NCBI GenBank assembly: GCA_036939755.1
Contig: JALLAZ010000992.1
Span: 1 to 10,823, forward strand
Length of the DNA stretch: 10,823 nt
Reading direction: 5' to 3'
Source of the DNA: Stephanodiscus triporus
Lineage: Eukaryota; Bacillariophyta; Thalassiosirophyceae; Thalassiosirales; Thalassiosiraceae
Under the pieces are notes generated by a model, which did not search any database, had not been told where the DNA came from, and worked only from the letters and a program-made list of their open reading frames with translations. Positions 7,401 to 10,823 of the stretch are shown here, one piece after another (position 1 is the stretch's first letter; the number at the start of each line of letters is the position of its first letter). The translations under genes and the position numbers were made by a program.

Positions 7401-10400
7401 ATCATCTTTCTCCTCCTCCTTGGCATATTCTGCGCCAGGTGTTGGGGCATTTTCAATGATGACGCTCTCGTTACTTTCAAGCACACTTGCTCCTGGACTG
7501 TGGTTGTCAGCCTTGACTTCATTCATGTCATCCGCCAAACGACGTTCATTATGAAGACCACTCGGCTCCTTAATGTATATGCTGGCCACCTCCTCCTTAC
7601 TCCCACAGACCTGTTCATCCAACGTTCGACAGCTCACTGTACTCACTTTCTTTCCAGTATTTGCGGGGATGAAGTATTTATGCACTGCCTCACGGAGAAC
7701 TCTGCCATCAAAAGATTTCTCCTCCTCACTTTCTCTGTCTCCTCCTTCTTCCGTTCCGGCATTTTCATTTTTGGCAATGAACTTATCCACGATCTCATTG
7801 AGGATATCTGTCTCATTCCTTTCTTCCTCAGATGACGCATCCTCCTCCTCCTCCTTTTCATCATCATCATCATTGCTGGATAAAATCTCAATCGCATCTT
7901 CCTGTTCTCCCTCATTATCCTCGCCGCCTGATTCTCCCCTTCCTTCTTGCGTGTCGTACATTCCTTGAAATGCCAAATGTCTATCAGCTTCCTCGTCATC
8001 CTCCTCTTCATAGTCGTCAGACTCGCTATAATTTCCTGCAAACTGATGGTAATGCCTAGGGTATGTCACATCCCTTTCCTCCTCTTCTTCCGAATCATCT
8101 TCGATGGATGCAGCGTCGGAGGCTGATGAGGAATCCAAATCCTCGAGATCAATCACTTCATTCTCTTGATCTTCAAAATGAGTTTTTTCTTCATCTTTCT
8201 TGTCGGTAGGCTCAATAGAGTCATGCTCACTCTCTTGGTAATCATTTTGGGCCGGTTCATTGATTATACTCTCTACGTTTGTTGTCTTAGTCTGATTTAA
8301 CTCCTCTGCGTCTCCATGTTTAACTTGTGTCTCAATATCGAACATTTCATCCTTTTCAAAGATATCTTCATCTTCTTCAGAAAGGATACTTCCATTGCTA
8401 ACAGAACACAAACGTCTTGCTGCAAGGATATGATAAGCAACCGAGATAGAATCATTGGCGTCCCAGACCACCGCCTCCAATTGAGGAAAATTTTTGGCAT
8501 CCGACAATTCCGAGGCAATTGTCAACGCTTCTTGTGGGGAATATGCTCTCGGCAAAAGAAATTTAAGCACCGTTCGTCGCACAGCATCCTTGACGCATAG
8601 CACTTCGTGCTGAGCTTGTTTCTTGTGTTGGCGGGAGTATGACGGGTTTGACAGCAAATTGTCCTTCGCCTCTAAAACGACATTAGTCAAGTAATCCAAC
8701 GCACACGCCCGGCCCAGTGCACCCACAGTGATGTTTGCCAACGTTGCCCCTCCCACAGTATCGTTCCAACCATCTTCAAACAGGACGCCCTTTTCGTGCA
8801 TACTCTCATATAATAAAAAGTAACAATGGCGTTTCGTTGAATCGTCAATGCCTAAACAATCCTCAAGGATGTGTGATAGCTTAGCAGCCTCAGGCAAATT
8901 GTTGGAGGATAGAAGGGCACGAGTATATACGACGATTGGGTGCGGGGGAGGAGAGCGGGTGCCAATGGAAGAAAAATATTGGCCAGGAACGAATTTGCGA
9001 CTTATTAGTTGATGTTTCAAGTCCGGATTCGCCTTGTCTATAAAGTTTACCACTTGTTGTGCATCACGTGCTAAGTGATTTTGAAATGGAAGAGAGAAGT
9101 TAATATTCTCATTGTCGTGATCCTCATGGCTGTCCGATGTTAGACGCAGGCGATGGTAGACCATAGAATAGTTCAAAATTGCATCGGAAATTTCGGCGAC
9201 CAGGTTGGCTAGCGGCGTTCTTGTTAGAGTGGCCAACTTGGGCAAGATTCTGGATGAGGAAGCAAATATCACATCAGGCATCATCGCAACAGTCGAGAAG
9301 GTTAAAAAAGCCACGGATGTAAGAAATAATTCTCACCCAGCATCGACAAGTAACAAATCTACAACCTCGCCGACGCTCGCCCGGAATCGAGCGCACGAGT
9401 CCTCATTCATCCTCTCCTCCCTCAAACATACTCCAGCATCATCTCCTAATACCAAACCATCCAAGACAATCCATTCTCCCAATTCATCTATGACACAAGC
9501 TATAATACCGCTCAATAATGAATTTTTGGTGTCGTAATCAAAGTTGCCAATGTTCATCACAGACGGAAGAGAATCGCAGATATTCTCCTTCAGAAACTTA
9601 ATTTTTTCTTCCATAGTCAGCGCATTGATATTTGAACCCAGGAAGGCGTATGCGACCACGTATCCAAATAAGGGCAACCATTCAATAGACTTTGTTTCGT
9701 CACCGATAAGTAGTGCCCTGGAGTTATTCCTCCTCCTTCGTTTGTTCGTACGGCCACCGTGTTCTTGATAATGAACCCTTGCCGCTTCCACGGATGCAAG
9801 AAAAAATGATGGCCATGCGAAATAGCCCGCCGGCAGCGCAACATCATCGTCAATATTACCAAGGGGGAGAGAACTTCGTTCGTACCGACCCTGAGGGGAG
9901 GAGTAGTTTTCCCAAAAATCACGCAAGAAATCGGGAGAGAGGAACGCATTTTTGAGGAGCAACTGCCAGAAGACTCCCGCGGTATCATCGTCCTCCGCTT
10001 CTACCGCAGTATCAGCGTCGGTTGGATCATCCCCAAGTTTGTGGGCGCTTTCAAGTTTGGCACCATTTTTGCTTAATAGTTGCAGCGTGGACTCGTGCCA
10101 GTTCTCCAAAACTCCACGCAAATGGTCTCCGAAGTGATTTTCATCGTAATCAGGCGACCTTTTTTGGTCATTCAAACCATATCCATTCGGAACCCCTCCC
10201 TCAAAACAAAGTCCAAGCAAAATCTCCTTGGCTAACCAGACCATGTACCGACCATCCGCGAACGACTCCAAGTTGTCCTTCCCGTGCTCTCTCCAGAATT
10301 TGAAGGTGTTGATGTTCGATCCCACTCCCATCGTCTCCGTGGCGACGGAAAGCCATTGTTCCGCCCGCTTTTTCCATTGATGATCTGCCTCATAACGCGA

Positions 10401-10631
10401 GGGGTTGGTGGTATCGTTGGGGGGGGGTGAATTTAGATATTGGTGGTAGATATCCTGATGACGTGACTCGCTCTCGTTCGCCTCGGTCGAAGTTTCCCCC
10501 TGGTTTTTTAGCAAGTCATGCAACGACTTCGATAGGGAATAGGTGAGCTTAGCCCCCATAGCGGATGCGTCGCCGTAAGTTGTAGTGGAGCCCGCCAGAG
10601 TGGCGTGGCTTCGTTTTTGGGACGGCATCAT
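4401..10631 (-). CDS. Large acidic protein with SAP-like motif and basic tail (unknown function)
   Basis: Two exons (10631-9337 and 9249-4401) encode 2047 residues. I do not recognise the family. Residues 1 to about 715 look folded and mostly helical (for example RYMVWLAKEILLGLCFEGG, EWLPLFGYVVAYAFLGSN, HCYFLLYESMHEKGVLF), with a basic KRRRR at 297-301. From about 720 to 1700 the chain is Glu/Asp/Ser-rich and presumably disordered, with many SDxE/SEEE sites of casein kinase 2 type. It contains a 14-residue tandem repeat SIDTE(E/D)(D/E)KR (1129-1156) and four DGYxPDxxLTEEE motifs (1296-1422). Residues about 1721-1757 resemble a SAP DNA-binding helix-loop-helix (KLRNKLYELNTP...WLKQDLVDWL). The last 270 or so residues are basic, with RRSAR, STRRSVRS and TRRSSRRAK at the extreme C-terminus. 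A nuclear or chromatin-associated scaffold is inferred from this layout; a nucleoporin/ELYS-like or condensation-type protein is a weak alternative. No signal peptide or membrane span is apparent. Confidence 0.85.
5276..5384 (-). other. SAP-like motif in the large protein
   Basis: This encodes about residues 1721-1757. The pattern is helix (YKKLRNKLYEL), a short loop with N-T-P and G, then a second helix (KQDLVDWLQNHL). It matches the spacing of leucines and the loop glycine in SAP/HeH domains, which bind AT-rich or scaffold-attachment DNA. The fit is by eye only. Confidence 0.45.
6279..6659 (-). repeat. Four DGYxPDxxLTEEE motifs in the large gene
   Basis: In protein order the copies are DDGYIPDAEVTEEE (6659-6618, residue 1296), DGYVPDAELTEEE (6569-6531, residue 1326), DEGYVPDDTLTEEE (6458-6417, residue 1363) and DDGNLPGDMLTEEE (6320-6279, residue 1409). 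Spacings grow as 30, 37 and 46 residues. The last two are followed by RVE(T/A)(L/F)N and share 24 identical bases (6408-6431 and 6270-6293, offset 138), so they stem from a recent duplication. The gaps between motifs are charged and poorly conserved. Confidence 0.92.
7076..7160 (-). repeat. Two-copy 14-codon tandem repeat in the large gene
   Basis: SIDTEEDKRSFAEA is followed directly by SIDTEDEKRDGQVE (residues 1129-1156). At the DNA level CCTCGGTATC recurs at an exact 42-base offset (7103 and 7145). It lies in the acidic region and is independent of the TEEE repeats. Confidence 0.85.
9250..9336 (-). other. Intron of the large gene (87 nt, phase 2)
   Basis: On the minus strand the donor is GATGCTGG|GTGAGAA and the acceptor CCTCATCCAG|AATCTTG. 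TTTTTTAACC inside fits a branch site, and the acceptor CAG is the first AG after it. Splicing removes an in-frame TGA at 9335-9333 and gives ...LLLVDAG|ILPKLATLTRT..., keeping both flanking frames open for hundreds of codons. The downstream frame has no ATG near its start, which argues that it is an exon and not a separate gene. Confidence 0.88.
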
Positions 10632-10666
10632 TGTGTTGAAGGAGTGCGCTCGGGGCGGCGGTCCAT
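10628..10666 (-). CDS. Upstream ORF of 12 codons in the large gene's leader
   Basis: On the minus strand an ATG at 10666-10664 sits in a strong context (nine A's precede it and G follows). It opens a frame MDRRPERTPSTQ ending with TGA at 10630-10628. That TGA overlaps the main ATG (10631-10629) and abuts the second ATG in the string CAATGATG. If the transcript begins upstream of 10666, ribosomes would meet this frame first, and the stop-start overlap would favour reinitiation on the main frame. The peptide itself has no recognisable function. Confidence 0.45.
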   Translation of the reverse strand: MDRRPERTPSTQ

Positions 10667-10823
10667 TTTTTTTTCAGGTCAAAATACGATATCGGTGAAG
10701 CTAATCTACCTACCTACCTAGAGTACTTATCTACTATACGTACGTAGGTAAAAGTAGTAGGTATCAAAACTCAAAACGCGCCCATTCGAACACAGCTGGC
10801 GGTCGATTGGGGGGCGGGAGGAG
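10667..10823 (-). promoter_or_regulatory. Promoter-side region of the large gene
   Basis: Upstream of the large gene on the minus strand lie a run of CTAC units (TCTACCTACCTACCTA, 10705-10720), a 10-base palindrome TACGTACGTA (10737-10746) and GTAGGTA / GTAGTAGGTA further on. TACCTAC (10708-10714) can pair with GTAGGTA (10744-10750) to form an imperfect hairpin around the palindrome. No clear TATA box is seen. The role is inferred from position. Confidence 0.5.

Noticed and set aside
6743..8041. Several 70-180 codon frames inside the large gene
   Set aside because: They are alternate frames of the acidic repeat-rich exon (for example Ser- or Phe/Leu-rich translations of GAA/GAT-rich DNA).
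4401..9314. A separate 1637-residue gene starting at 9314
   Set aside because: Its first codon is GTG, it begins directly after an in-frame stop, and a good GT-AG intron (9336-9250) joins it in frame to the upstream coding region. It is exon 2 of the large gene.
10661..10680. Splice acceptor on the plus strand (T9CAG)
   Set aside because: The T-run followed by CAG looks like an acceptor, but there is no plus-strand coding sequence downstream in the window. On the minus strand it is the A-rich leader before the uORF.
1..10823. CRISPR array, tRNA, rRNA, transposon or virus-derived gene
   Set aside because: No direct repeats with regular unique spacers, no tRNA A/B-box arrangement, no rRNA-like block, no transposase, integrase, reverse transcriptase or capsid motifs were found by eye.

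Overview
The window looks like nuclear DNA of a protist, most likely a diatom of the Thalassiosira type. The evidence is: spliced genes with short GT-AG introns (179 and 87 nt), a eukaryote-type NMD3 ribosome export factor, compact intergenic spaces of 160-340 nt, no Shine-Dalgarno or operon logic, and CTAC/GTAG and TACGTA-rich promoter DNA of the kind common in centric diatoms. The species is inference.

Layout, left to right. Bases 1-1302 hold no confident gene. They contain a diverged tandem duplication of about 365 bp (roughly 57-421 and 422-789), then a coding-looking but frame-broken stretch on the minus strand (about 790-1083), then the 3' flank of the next gene. Bases 1303-1878 (minus) encode an RraA-family protein, a putative class II 4-hydroxy-4-methyl-2-oxoglutarate aldolase/oxaloacetate decarboxylase. 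A 340-nt divergent promoter region follows, with an (AAACG)n repeat that ends three bases before the next start codon. Bases 2219-4239 (plus, one intron) encode NMD3, the 60S ribosomal subunit export adaptor. A 161-nt convergent intergenic region follows, with a 3 x 15-bp repeat and a minus-strand AATAAA. Bases 10631-4401 (minus, one 87-nt intron) encode a single large protein of 2047 residues. I do not recognise it as a named family: it has a predicted globular N-terminal part, about 1000 residues of very acidic sequence with internal repeats, a SAP-like helix-loop-helix and a basic, RRS/RSxR-rich tail. Its leader may carry a 12-codon upstream ORF whose stop codon overlaps the main start codon. 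Bases 10667-10823 are its promoter side.

NMD3 (ribosome export) and the RraA-like enzyme (small-molecule metabolism) share a divergent promoter but have no evident shared pathway. The large protein has the look of a nuclear or chromatin-associated scaffold, on architecture alone. Base composition changes inside the window: RraA and most of NMD3 are rich in G, C and CpG, whereas the NMD3 3' end and the large gene are closer to AT-balanced. The least explained content is the large protein, with its tandem acidic repeats and possible uORF control. I found no CRISPR array, tRNA, rRNA, transposase or viral gene.
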